Origin: Triticum aestivum
Lineage: Eukaryota; Streptophyta; Magnoliopsida; Poales; Poaceae
DNA length: 64,000 nt
NCBI RefSeq assembly: GCF_018294505.1
Contig: NC_057814.1
Location: 293,252,604 to 293,316,603, forward strand
Direction: 5' to 3'
The notes beneath the pieces were generated by a model. The model saw only the letters and a list, made by a program, of their open reading frames with translations. It did no database searches and was not told the DNA's origin. Shown one piece after another: positions 46,797-58,140 of this stretch. Both the position numbers and the translations under genes were made by a program. Positions within the stretch are counted from its first letter, which is position 1. Every line of letters starts with the position of its first letter.

Positions 46797-48318
46797 TGAT
46801 GACCCACAAGTATAGGGGATCTATCATAGTCCTTTCGATAAGTAAGAGTGTCGAACCCAACGAGGAGCAGAAGGAAATGATAAGTGGTTTTCAGTAAGGT
46901 ATTCTCTGCCAGCACTGAAATTATCGGTAACAGATAGTTTTGTGATAAGGTAATTTGTAACGGGTAACAAGTAATGAAAGTAAATAAGGTGCAGCAAGAT
47001 GGCCCAATCCTTTTTGTAGCAAAGGACAAGCCTGGACAAACTCTTATATGAAGGAAAGGGCTCCCGAGGACACATGGGAATTATCGTCAAGCTAGTTTTC
47101 ATCACGCTCATATGATTCGCGTTCGTTACTTTGATAATTTGGTATGTGGGTGGACCTGTGCTTGGGTGCTGCCCTTTCTTGGAAAAGCATCCCACTTATG
47201 ATTAACCCCTATTGCAAGCATCCGCAACTACAAAAGAAGTATTAAGGTAAACCTAACAATAGCATGAAACATATGGATCCAAATCAGCCCCTTACAAAGC
47301 AACTCATAAACTAGGGTTTAAGCTTCTGTCACTCTAGCAACCCATCATCTACTTATTACTTCCCAATGCCTTCCTCTAGGCCCAAATAATGGTGAAGTGT
47401 CATGTAGTCGACGTTCACATAACACCACTAGAGGAAAGACAACATACATCTCATCAAAATATCGAACGAATACCAAATTCACATGACTACTTATAGCAAG
47501 ACTTCTCCCATGTCCTCAGGAACAAATGTAACTACTCACAAATCATATTCATGTTCATAATCAGAGGGGTTTTAATATGCATATAGGATCTGGACATATG
47601 ATCTTCCACCATATAAACCAACTAGCATCAACTACAAGGAGTAATCAACACTACTAGCAACCCATAGGTACCAATCTGAGGCTTTGGGACAAAGATTGGA
47701 TACAAGAGATGAACTAGGGTTTGAGAGGAGATGGTGCTGGTGAAGATGTTGATGGAGATTGACCCCCTCCCGATGAGAGGATCGTTGGTGATGACGATGG
47801 CGATGATTTCCCCCTCCCGGGGGGGAGTTTCCCCGGCAGAACAGCTCTGCCGGAGCCCTAGATTGGTTCCGCCAAGGTTCCGCCACGTGGTGGCGGATTT
47901 TCTTCCCGAAAGCTTGCTTATGATTTTTTCCAGGGTAAAATACTTCATATAGCAGAAGATGGGCACCAGAGGCCTGCGAGGGGGCCCACGAGGCAGGGGG
48001 CGCGCCCAGGGGGGTAGGGCGCGCCCCCACCCTCGTGGCCAGGGTGTGGGCCTCCTCTGGTTGATTCTTTCTCCAGTATTTTTTATGAATTCCAAAAACT
48101 GCCTCCGTGAAGTTTCAGGACTTTTGGAGCTGTGCAGAATAGGTCTCTAATATTTGCTCCTTTTCCAGCCCAGAATTCCAGCTGCCGGCATTCTCCCTCT
48201 TCATGTAAACCTTGTAAAATAAGAGAGAATAGGCATAAGTATTTTGACATAACGTGTAATGACAGCCCATAATGCAATAAATATCAATATAAAAGCATGA
48301 TGCAAAATGGACGTATCA
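46797..48318 (-). repeat. 5' LTR of the gypsy element
   Basis: 1522 bp, TGATGACCC to GGACGTATCA on the +; the element's promoter lies here, reading leftward. Contains the GC-rich palindromic motif at 47987-48040. Confidence 0.95.
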
Positions 48319-49519
48319 GGCAGCGGCGAGTGAAGCGGCGGTCGGAGCTCGGCTCCGTGCGAGCATGGCGCTAGAGCAAGCAGGCGAGCGACTAGAGGGG
48401 CTAGGCGGCCTCCTGGAGGCACCAGGAGCACGATGCGGTGCAGGGGCGCGGGTGGTTCGAGCTCAGGCCACGGCGGCGACAAAGCCGGGCGGCGGTGAGC
48501 TTCGGTCACGGCGAGGAACAGCGCTACGGCAAGGAATCGACGCGGGGAAGAGTGGGTAGCAACGGCAGAGCTCACAGGGAGTCGGACGACGGTCTTAGCG
48601 GGCTCGGGGACGAGTAGTGGATGACGAATCGGCGACGGCGATCGGCGGCGCCCGAGGTTGAAGATGATGTCGATGGCGGTGATACGGCGCGTCCCCGGTT
48701 GCTTGGCTCATCGAGGAGGCATAGACGACGGAGGCGGAGCTCATGGGCACATCAGAGGGGCAAGGGGGTGGATTTGGGCGCGACAACGGTGAGCGGCAGC
48801 GACGGCGGCTCTCGGGTGATGCGAGGGAGAGAGCCAGAGGAGGGGGAGAGGCACTGGGAGAGTGAGAGAGGGTCGAGGGGGTCGAGGGGGAGTGCGTGGC
48901 ACTCGGGGCTGTCTCCTGCAGCGAGCTAGCAAGCAGGAGGTGGCCAGGCGCGTGCCCGCGCTCGCCACCAAGCTGCTTCGTGCCCTGGCACGGGGAAGAA
49001 GACGGGAGTACCCCTGGTGGGCTGGGCCGCGAAGCTGGGCCGCCAGGTAAGGCCAGGTCAGTTCTCTCTCTCTCTCTAGTTCTAAATTTTGTTCTGTTTT
49101 TCTATTTTGCAGGTTTGTTTGGGCTTTATTAAAAATGCCAGAGCATTTTCAAAAATCGTGAACATATTTGTGGGCACGGTTTAGATTATTTCCAACAGCC
49201 CTCATTTACCTTCAAGATTATTTGGACATTTAAAATTATTTATAGCATTTAAATGTCCAAGAACAAATACTGTATGATTTAATTCAATAACCTAGAGTGT
49301 CCTAGAAAAGTGTGCACCATTTTTGGTAGAGGTTCTGGACCAAAACAAAAATGATGAACATTTATGAAGGGCATTTCAGGTTCATTGAAAATATTTTTAG
49401 GCTGAACCTATTTGAATTCCATTTGATGCTAGGGTTTGAGCATCCCCAATTCGAATTCATTTGAATTTAAACATGATGATCAGGCAAAGACAAACAAGGA
49501 CTGATCTAGGGTTGTGACA
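48319..49519 (-). repeat. Right (5') LTR of the LARD, second segment
   Basis: Resumes exactly where 38151 stopped (GGCAGCGGCGAG, matching left LTR near 30257) and ends GTTGTGACA. Combined with 35229-38151 and minus one target duplication, the LTR is 4119 bp. Confidence 0.9.
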
Positions 49520-49524
49520 GGTAT

Positions 49525-49683
49525 CTATCCTTCAAACCAGAGGAGTGCTTCAAACTAATAACAGTACATAATATCCAACAAAAGAGGGTCATGTTATAGC
49601 AGCAGGATACGTGGCTCAGTCTAGATATCAGTACGAATCAAGTTGTGCATATTTGCTATTGGCATGAACAACATCGCCGCATG
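49525..49683. other. 3' flank of the first DUF295 pseudogene, LARD insertion site
   Basis: Single-copy sequence. The LARD inserted about 160 bp past the stop codon, which would be in or near the 3' UTR. Confidence 0.6.
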
Positions 49684-51388
49684 TCAGGTTTGCAAGAGCC
49701 ATTCATAGCATGGAAGCTTGATGCCTTTCAGACACTGAAGATTATCTGGCAACAAGCTGTGTCGACGAATCTCTGGATATGGTGATTCATGAAACCCATG
49801 GTATGATGTGTAAACACAGTTCCCCCTGGCGAATGGAAGTTGCATAGCACGGTAATCATCTCCAGTGATATGATCGATGATTGGTTGGATGATCGGATAA
49901 TTGAGCCCGAGGAACATGGAGTGGTTGCCGAGGCTGTAAACCCGCCTCTAGTTGAATACGCTTGGCCCAACGGAGCTGGGATCTTTCTTGAACACAAAGC
50001 AGCCATAGCCATCATAGTCACAAACGCCCCAGGCATTGTACTGCATGTGGTTTGATGAAATGGTTTGGTCAATTTGGTACGTGCGAATGAGCATCAAATG
50101 ACCGCCGTCAGTTGAACGAGCGATAAACCATTGACTGGTATGATTCCCGGTCCTGGAATCATGAAGGCCAGTGCATTTGCGTCTGCTGCAACAAATCAAA
50201 TTGGAGACCAAAAGGACAAAAATATACAATCATGTTTAGAGTATGTGTGGAATTAAGATTATTATAACAGTGACACATATCATAGACAGAGAATTGCAAT
50301 GTCGTGGTCATAATCATACCCCTAGTTTAAAAAAATAATCCAATGGCTTTCATATTCTAGCAATATGTCATGGTTCAAACATCATGTAACAATGAGAGGA
50401 AAACAGCTATGACAGGGCCTACTCATATTCTACCATCGCACTTACTACTGTTCTCATATGAACTCTAAGCAATAACATGCGTTGTTATAAAAATCTTGGA
50501 AATGAGAGTAACATATAGCAATCATGAGGTTATACTCATAATATCTATTCTAACAATCATTAGATGCCAATTGTTCTCATATCAACTCTAACAATAACAT
50601 GTGTGGTCATAAAAATCTAGGAAATGAGAGGAACATATAGCAATGATGTGGTTATAGACATACTATCTATTCTAAATTTATAACAATCAACAGGCAGTCA
50701 TATTCATAAGTTAAAGATGAGATGAGATAGAACAATTACACGATGATAGATTCCACCAGTATAGGTAGCCAATCTGTGTGTCGACCGCGTAAACGATGCC
50801 ATCATGCACTATAGCATCAAACAGAAATGGAGGCTCAACAGGATTGACGATGAGCCATAACCATGTATGGCAACCGGATTCTAGATAGACTAATCCCATG
50901 TTGAACAAGGCAATGAGCTTGTAATCCATGTAGTCTTCTGATGGTGTGGGCACTTCGCAGATTACAACCTTCAGCAAACGGAGGTCGAGCGAAAAGCTCG
51001 ACCCGTCTCGTGCGTAGTAGGCAGGAGTGTCCGGCGGGCCGTGAGGCTCGATGGCGGCGGTATCCAATGATGGAAGGGTGATCTCTCGCTGGGTGTAGAT
51101 ATCCACGAGACGCCACAGACTACCGGATTGGTGGATGAGGACGATCAAGTTGGCCTTCAAGCCCGCCAAGTTGTGGCTGCGCATGAAGGACAGGTGGACG
51201 GGTAGTGGTAGCATGTTGAGGGGCACCACGGCAACCTCTGTAGGATCGTCAAGTCGGTGTCTGGGCCACCTGCAAGGATCGGGCATCAGCAAGCAGGGTG
51301 TCTTGAAAAGGGCTGGCCGGTTGGAGACGAGTAGACGGTGCAAAGACACCGAGCATGTGGCCAGACGGACGGTGCTGAGAAGGTGCAT
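49684..51388 (-). pseudogene. DUF295 (KIB1-4 beta-propeller) protein, two-exon, frameshifted
   Basis: Exon 1 runs from ATG 51388 to about 50745 and carries DUF295-like repeats (SLDLRLLKVVICEVPTPSED, FLFDAIVHDGIVYAVDT). After an intron of about 0.56 kb, exon 2 begins near 50185 after a TTTGTTGCAG acceptor and reads WFIARSTDGGHLMLIRTYQ, then YNAWGVCDYDGYGCFVF, then MFLGLNYPI and RGNCVYTSYHGF, the usual C-terminal order. Exon 2 needs two frame changes, near 49970 (TTGGGCC on the minus) and at 49941-49943 (GGG run), so it is broken, or the assembly has indels there. The F-box expected at the N-terminus is not present. Family members include F-box proteins of unknown substrate; expression is unknown. 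Confidence 0.7.
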
Positions 51389-52136
51389 ACGATTACAGAT
51401 CTACTCCAAGAGAACATCATGGAGGGAATTCTAATCGCAGCTTTGTGTGTCAGTCGGTTCTGCCATAGGGTTTTTTAGGGTGCTGAGTGATTGGGGTTTT
51501 TGGTGCCTGCGAGCGAGCGGGGAAGTGGATTTGGGTGGGCGAGCGAAGAAGATGGCGTGTGTGGCCGAGCAGTGAGCGGGGGGATATGGTACGCGCGAGC
51601 TACCAAGGAAGATGGTGCGGGCGGGCGAGCAGTGAGCGGGGGGGAATGGTGTGTGGCCGATGATGGGGAAGAGAGGAGGAAGAAGAAGAGAGGAGGAAGA
51701 AGAGGGAAAGATGGAGAAGAAAGTGCATGAAATCTCAATTCTACTAGTACTACTACCAGGATATACTGTCCTTCGGAGTGTAAATAGTTAAGCCGATGAC
51801 ATGTGGGTCTACCTCAAGAGGGCCCATATGTCAGTTAATGGAGGAGAGAGGTGCGTAGGCGTATTTGTGGAAGCGTGCTCCACTGGCAAACATGATGGCA
51901 GTACTGGGTAAGGCTGATTTAGTAACACCAACACGCTGGTTCAGCTTATTAATTAAGTGTCCCATCTGCTGCAGCATGTATTGTCACTTCACTGTGAAGA
52001 CTATTTGGATAGTTCTCTCTGACCGAGATGGGGAATAATGGATTGCTAAGACTTCCTATCTACATATCCCTATGCCTCTACGCTCATCCTGTCCAGCAAG
52101 ATGAAACATTGGCCAAGGCACCCGGCCCCAATAATG
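51389..52136. other. 5' flank of the first DUF295 gene with a GA/GGAGGAAG-rich tract
   Basis: 51520-51725 is purine-rich and partly repeated (GGGCGAGC..AGATGG.G at about 51536 and 51620; AGAGGAGGAAGAAG at about 51670 and 51693). It could be the promoter or 5' UTR of the DUF295 gene. 51740-52136 shows nothing recognisable. Confidence 0.4.
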
Positions 52137-52352
52137 TAGGAGTACTAGTAGTATTTTGTGTCAAACTTTGACCATCTATTTAACTAATAAAATGTTAATG
52201 CATTTCACCAAAAATCATATAACTGGATTCGTATTTGAACATAGTTTTTAATGGTATAGTTTTTATGACATGCATTGACACTTTGTTAGTTAAATTTACG
52301 GTCAAAATTTTACACTAAGTACGAGGGGGACCATTAAACCAGGACGGAGGTT
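52137..52352. mobile_element. Thalos-like Stowaway MITE (left end eroded)
   Basis: The right end reads ACCAGGACGGAGG and the body shows the inverted-repeat halves GTCAAACTTTGACC (left) and GGTCAAAATTTTACAC (right), with TTAACTAATAAAATGTTAAT mirrored by ATTGACACTTTGTTAGTTAA. This is the layout of Triticeae Thalos elements. The left CTCCCTCCGT terminus is degraded. Confidence 0.8.
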
Positions 52353-52745
52353 TATATATAGGTCAATAAAAAATCATCAGCCAAGGTAGTAGTAAATGAT
52401 GAGTGCCCGAAGATTTTTTTCCTGAAAGTACTCAATAATGGGCTCGTTTTCCTCAAGAAAATTGTTTTTACGAACGTATTAATTGGAATGCATGTGTGAG
52501 GAACAAATAACCAGAACTTTTACACGCATTGGTGAGTTATCTCTTAATTCTTGCATGGAACGTTTTAATGAAGCTTGAAATATGAACATGTCAATGGGAG
52601 GGAGTAAAATCCTCATGCATGCATGCATGCTTGCATGCAACATGCAACACTCACGCGTACACATGCACGCACGCAACACTCACGCATCCATGCGGCACAC
52701 AACACACGACGCAACACACATGCTCACGCTCAAGTGCTCAACCTA
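52353..52745. other. Intergenic sequence with a CATG/TGCA microsatellite
   Basis: TGCATGCATGCATGCATGC at about 52616-52635 followed by a longer CATGCA/CACGCA-rich tract to about 52735. Nothing else seen. Confidence 0.6.
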
Positions 52746-53054
52746 CTCCCTACGTCCGTGAAAGACTGTACATATAGAGATTTACACATTGACTAGGAGG
52801 AACTAGAACTTCATGTCATAATTAACGCCCAAAAGTAGCAGACTTATGTGTGCATGCGACCATTGAGAGAAGAAGATTAAATGAAGGTCATTGCATGCTG
52901 TAATTAAGGATAGACATGTAGCCTATAGCTAGAGCACAAGTTGGTGCATTAGTAAATCAATATCGATTAGATTAAAGGCTAAATGCATTGGAAGTGTAGA
53001 TGTACACTCTTCTTTTTTAGCCGATGTACACTCTTTGTTGGAAGACCGAGGGAG
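52746..53054. mobile_element. Stowaway (Tc1/mariner-type) MITE, 309 bp
   Basis: Begins CTCCCTACGTCCGTGAAAGA and ends, on the minus strand, CTCCCTCGGTCTTCCAACAAAG; further in, both sides share GAGTGTACAT or GACTGTACAT. Flanked by TA at 52744-52745 and 53055-53056, the Stowaway target duplication. No ORF, as expected. Confidence 0.82.
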
Positions 53055-54011
53055 TACACGTGCATGCACTCACATACACAGCCAGGGTGGTTCGCGTGCA
53101 AGGGTTGGAGTCCTGTCGCGCCTACATAAAGTTTTGTTTAAATGATTTCTTTGCTCTGCGCCAACTGACAGGTGGGACCCAGAAACCAGTTGTCAATTTA
53201 ACCAGTCAACAAAGTGCCATGCCGACTATGTGGCCGGTCAGTAGGGTGCAATATGGTGCTCTACGATGAGCTAGTGATCGTATAATCACCGCAAAACTAT
53301 ATAGTGACCGTAAAGAGCGTATTATTACATACGTTGACCGCCAGTGTATTTTTCTCGTTTCAAATTAAGCCATATTAACCGGAAAGGACGCATTATGGAC
53401 TAGTACTGCTTTGATGTGTCCCGCCAACTCGCCGAACGAGGAGAAGCCTGCTTACTATGCCCTCTCCCTCGCCCACGCGCGCGATGGCTTGCAGGACGAG
53501 GAGAGGATTTCAGCTCCCTCTCCCTCTCCCTCGCCCTCGCCCTCGTAGTGGACGTGCAACAGTTCAATCGGTGTCAGATTGCCAGAAGCATATTGTACTA
53601 TAGTATCATCATTGTTGGACCTTCCGAAGAGGCGATGAGCCAAGTGCAAAGTTCACACGAGTACGAACTGTTGAACCTCCCGAAGAGGCAAAGAGCCAAG
53701 CGCAAGGTTTTATAGGAGTTGTTGTCCTAGTAGGAGTACTACAACTATAGCGAACGATGCTACTGTATGATGCCACCACATCACCTATATCCAAAGTTGT
53801 GCCACCTTTTTTTCTTTCTCAAAGAGCGTGTTGGAGCCCGTGCAACAACCACACAAGTTGCACGTACACATAACACATTTACTAGTAATAAATTCTAAAG
53901 GACAAATGCCAGTATGCCACACAAGTTCATCTCCACTTCATGTGATAAATTTGTGCACGACTAGTCTATATATATTCACAGTGCTATCATTCGCAATTTA
54001 CCATACTCCAC
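53055..54011. other. Intergenic sequence with short tandem repeats
   Basis: CTCCCT/CGCCCT hexamers at about 53512-53545, and a 55-bp imperfect duplication with CCTCCCGAAGAGGC.A.GAGCCAAG at about 53618 and 53674. No recognisable gene. Confidence 0.6.
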
Positions 54012-55844
54012 TTACACGTTATAGATGGGCTCCATGTCCTCCTCCAGGTTCCAGTCCCAGGTGTTCTTCATGGATGGCACGATCCATAGCAGCGGGCAAC
54101 GGGAATCATTGTCGCAGCTTTCTAGTCCGGTTCCACACGATGGAGACTCATCCAAGCTGAAGTCGCATAAATCAGGGATAGCGTGTCCCAGCATGTTGTT
54201 TATCCAGCAGTGCGCACTGAAGACACAACCATGCTTCATGAACGACAGGCCTTCAATATCGTGCACGGAAGGATCACAATGGTGTAGCTGTCCCCAATGA
54301 AAAGCGAGTACTCTCCAAGAGTGTTCCTCGGCACCCACGTAGCACCACGGGGGTCGAACTCAGCGCCGTTCATCTGGTACACGCGGCATCTCAGATCTGG
54401 ACACATGGTGACGTACATAGTCAAGGTCCATGCATAATAATGTTGTGCTCAAATATGGCGGTCAGTAATACTGTGCAGCAAATAGTACTACTCCGGTATA
54501 GAGGAAGTAAAATAACCGGCTTATTATATATAGCCACTCTTGGCTACATGGCTGAGATAGTAAGACATGGAAAAACAAAAATGGTGGGAGCTAGTGGATT
54601 CAAGTCTTCAAGGGCCTAGCTAGCTATACGCGTCCTCCAAGGTAAAAAGTACTCCTACTAGTACTAGTAAGTAGTACAACAATGAAAGAGAAGGCGAGAG
54701 GGTTAAAAAATATAATAGTAAATTGTACTACTAGTACAGTAAACATGTCCCAGTCAAGAAAAGAAAATAACTAACAAGTACTACTCTACTACTCTAACAC
54801 ACAACAATGAGAAAATGGAATACCTAGGTAGATGGTGACGGTCCGATCGTGGTAGATTGTGTGACCATGTTGCACATCAGTGGTACCATGGGTAACGACT
54901 GCTAAGATAGTTTATCCCAATATGTCAAAGTCAGCTACAAGGTTCCAGGTAAGACCGAATCGCGGATGCAAATGCACATCCAGGATCGGCGATCTTATTT
55001 TGATCGGGGGATGACTGGTCCCTGCAAAATAATGGAGTACCGTTAGGGATGCAAATGATGGTTTATGCATTCTGTTTGTAATCTCCCGTACCGTAGGATG
55101 GCAACCAGATGAAACAAGTCCCCTGGCTTGTCACCGCGAAGATGCGGCCTACATGGCGCACGACGTCTTCGAACGTGTAGGGGTAGAAATCTGTCGTGGC
55201 CAACTTGCGCCAGCCTCTGCCGTTACGACCTCTTGTATTGATGGCAATCCTTATGTCGAACACCGCGATGAGATAGTAATCATCGTAGCTGTGTCGCTTT
55301 GTCGGCGGGTCCACAATTGCTATCTTCTTCAATCTCATGTAGGCATCATCATACGTATTCAAGCCTAGCCAGTCCGGAAGGCCGATCCCAATGGTGGAGA
55401 AGGGGTCTACGGGAACGGCCGCACTGCTGTGGATGTTGTGCAAAATTATGGTGGTATCCGGTCGGAGGTATGCAAGCCAACCTTTGTTGGCACCAACCCA
55501 GACCTATATATAAGCCGGTGGGCAGCGGAGAAATTACGGGATGGAATCCGACTACCTCTCAATGTCGGCAACTCTAGTAGAGTCAACGTGCAACCATGGC
55601 TAGGGAGCGGCAGACTGTTTGAAGGATTGTCCCATAGAAGAACCTTCTCCTCGAGGACGCATGGAAGACCAACAAGCATGGGCTTTTCCCAAGCCTGTTT
55701 AAGCACCGTCTTAAAAAACTTGGTGCAGGAAGCACCAAGTCTTGCGGCGGTGAGGACATCGGAGCGGCGTGCGATTTCTCCCAGAGGATCATCGTCCAAG
55801 GTCTCCCAGGCCTGACGAGGAGGAGAACCACCTGGCGAATCCAT
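54012..55844 (-). pseudogene. F-box/DUF295 protein, second copy, frameshifted
   Basis: Start at ATG 55844 (MDSPGGSPPRQAWETLDDD), chosen because the F-box-like segment (DPLGEIARRSDVLTAARLGASC) follows at once. Next come ALRG-type DUF295 sequence (VLLWDNPSNSLPLP, then TLTLLELPTLRGSRI), a TAA at 55446, and continuation in a shifted frame (TIILHNIHSSAAVPVDPFST then YYLIAVFDIRIAI) to about 55080. After a ~0.65-kb non-coding stretch, exon-like sequence resumes near 54424 (CPDLRCRVYQMNGAEFDPRG, LGEYSLFIGDSYTIV) and shifts frame again near 54280 before FMKHGCVFSAHCW and the TAG end at 54012. Two shifts and a premature stop mark it as a pseudogene. It lies 2.6 kb from the other DUF295 copy in the same orientation, so they look like a decayed tandem pair. 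Confidence 0.68.
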
Positions 55845-58140
55845 GGGAGCCGCAACGAACTGCCTTCTCTTCGGGGGAGGGGGACTGGCGAGGAGGAGAT
55901 AAGAGCGTAGTAACCGCACGGCCTTGTCCCTTCACTAAGGAAATTATGCGGGCACGCATAGTGGTAGTGCCTCGTGCCCCGTGATGGTGAGGCTATTATT
56001 TACTACTTACTCATACTGTACCAGTACTAGTACTACTTTCTCAACTAGTAGTGCGATGTACTGTACTTCTATAGTGCACCAGTTTTGAACTCTTGAATCT
56101 TAGGGCCAAGGAGCTACAGTTGGAAGTGGAGGGTACTACTGTTCTCTAGAACCATCGTTGTACTATCAAGTAGGGAAAGTACACCTGCGTGGTGGGTACT
56201 CTCCGTGCTCTATTCAAGCGCGTAGCTGGCCTACTCAGTCGCTCCTCTCCCGCACATACTAGTAGCCTGTTTATCAGCGACGGTTACTGTGGGGGAAGAA
56301 CATTTGAATTATTTGATACAGCGAGACTAGGCTTTTCGCTTCCATTTGTGGAGCTGTAATGGATCTCGTCGAACTTTGTTAGTAGTTCCTTCTTTATGAA
56401 TGTGGTGAGGCAAAGCTTTTGCCTCAGTTTCAAAACAAAAAAAGTCACGTCAAGAGGAATTTCTTTTATAGAGCCGATAATGGAGTGAAGTCCATGCGTG
56501 CAACACCACAAGCTACAGAGTAGTAGAGTACTAGCACTTTAAGTACAGAGCCATATTGCACAGTTCCCAATGCCTCGTCAGCCTTTTCCGACTCCTCGGG
56601 CTTAATTGGGAGGCGCTAGTTTAAATATGCTAGCTGATGAGGAAGCTGCAAGCGAGGTGTGGCTAGGGCAAGCACGCAGGCGAGAAACTTTGCATGGTGT
56701 GAATTGATATATAGGAGTACTACTCTAGTACGCGAGCCACGAGATGATGGAAGGGAAAACACGTTCACGTGGCTGGGCTATCCAGTGCACCCAGATTGTG
56801 GTGCGACACGTCTGTTCGACTTCAAAAGTCGAACTACGAGTGTACAATATAGGCTCGCAGCGAAGTTACTATTTAAAAAAAAGGCCGCCGTGCGTTCGGC
56901 CTAGATCGAACCCACAAAACGAGCTATACACTCCCGCAACCACTAGTAGTACTTGTTGGAGTACAGCGCAACCTAGAATCGCCTTTTGTCGCTAGTACAT
57001 TGTTCCTTAAAAGAAACCACTAATAATGCCAAGAAATCACTAATAATGCTAAGAAACTACTACCACTTGCATACGTGGCAGACTTAAGATAAGACTACCT
57101 TATCAACCATTGTACATGCCCTTACCAACCAGCCCTACCAAGAAATGACTAATCTACAAAGTGTCGTTATAGGAACGTTTCAACCCATGTCGCCCCTTAA
57201 GTCAACGCCTTCTATTTGACCGGCAAGTTAGGCGTTATGACTTGTGGGACCTACATGTCTGTCTGGACAAAAATCCCCGAGTGACCTCCTACCTCTGGCC
57301 CGTCCACCTAGTCATCCTCGGCCATGGGACGTAGCTACCGTTGCCGGCAGAAGACGAGGTCAAAACCACCGGTGGTGCGGAGCCCATCTTGCGGCAGCCC
57401 AGATGCCATTTCCGTCCGGCGCTCGGGGCCGCTAGCTAGCCAAGATAGGACGCACCCTGCTGGATGCATCCAGCTGCTTGTCTGCAAGGTTTGCTAGCTA
57501 GGTTGGCACGACGGTGCGGCGGCTCGCTCACGCGCGCCGTGCTAAGGCCAGCCATCTGGCTCGAGCGAAGGCCAGCGCGGCGGCTTGCTCACGCGTGAGT
57601 CACGCTCGGGCCAGCCAGCCAACCCGTGCGGAGGCCAGCTAGGCGTCCGGCCCGTCCGGTGGAGCGGCGGCCAAATCGCTCATCACCGGCGCCACCGACG
57701 AACACGTATCAGTACTCTTTGAAGTAATGTTCAGGAAAAATAATCATTTGAGGAGGAAGAACAGGATAGAAGGTCAGATGTGGGTCCCTCATGTCAACGG
57801 TCAAACAAAATGTATTGGTTTAAGCTGCCTCGTCAGCACGGACGTGTGGGCCAACCCTGTCATAAACGGGTTTGAACGAGCCTAATCGGCACTAGGTAGT
57901 AGTTTTTTGGCGCGGATTAAGAAATTTTGTGTATGTTTTTGCTATTTTTTGTACAATAGTTTCTTCCAAGGGCTGGTTGAAAGTGGTAGTTTTTTGTTAA
58001 ATACTCTACATACTGTAAGTAGGAGTGAAAGTTAAGCTTTGGAAGCCAATAAGCACAGCTAGTTACATAGTGCCTATGTGTACGTAAATGAAACTAAATA
58101 TCAACCATGAGTGACTAATATCTTGATGGAAAACTCGAAA
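55845..58140. other. Intergenic sequence, no recognisable gene
   Basis: Single-copy sequence with scattered TAGTACTAG-type simple motifs (55990-56050, 56700-56960) and a GC-richer patch at 57290-57710 with GGCCAGCC-type repeats (at about 57545, 57575 and 57610). ORFs of 60-83 codons show no domain. Confidence 0.6.

Larger units (their letters stand above)
38152..48318 (-). mobile_element. Complete Athila-like Ty3/gypsy retrotransposon (10,167 bp)
   Basis: Minus-strand element with LTRs of 1521 and 1522 bp, a tRNA-Asp primer site, gag-protease, RT-RNaseH-integrase, an extra small ORF and a polypurine tract, in gypsy order. The FMDD form of the RT motif and the lack of a chromodomain signature suggest the Athila/Tat side of gypsy. 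The coding frame has three stops and two frameshifts, so this copy cannot move alone. In the first ~395 aligned LTR bases I count about 12 differences, roughly 3%, suggesting insertion on the order of a million years ago if usual grass rates apply. I cannot fix the TREP family name. Confidence 0.93.
29128..49519 (-). mobile_element. Complete LARD-type LTR retrotransposon (Sukkula-like), nested host
   Basis: Ends, primer site, polypurine tract and target duplication are all present. It reads on the minus strand: 5' LTR on the right (35229-49519, split by another element), primer site at 35213-35224, internal 31454-35228, polypurine tract at 31454-31466, 3' LTR on the left (29128-31453). Without the nested insertion the right LTR is 4119 bp and the internal region 3775 bp with no long ORF. 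These proportions match LARDs, the non-autonomous Triticeae elements that rely on proteins from other retrotransposons. The Sukkula assignment is inference from size and iMet primer. By eye the two LTRs differ more than those of the nested element, so this insertion is older. Confidence 0.85.
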
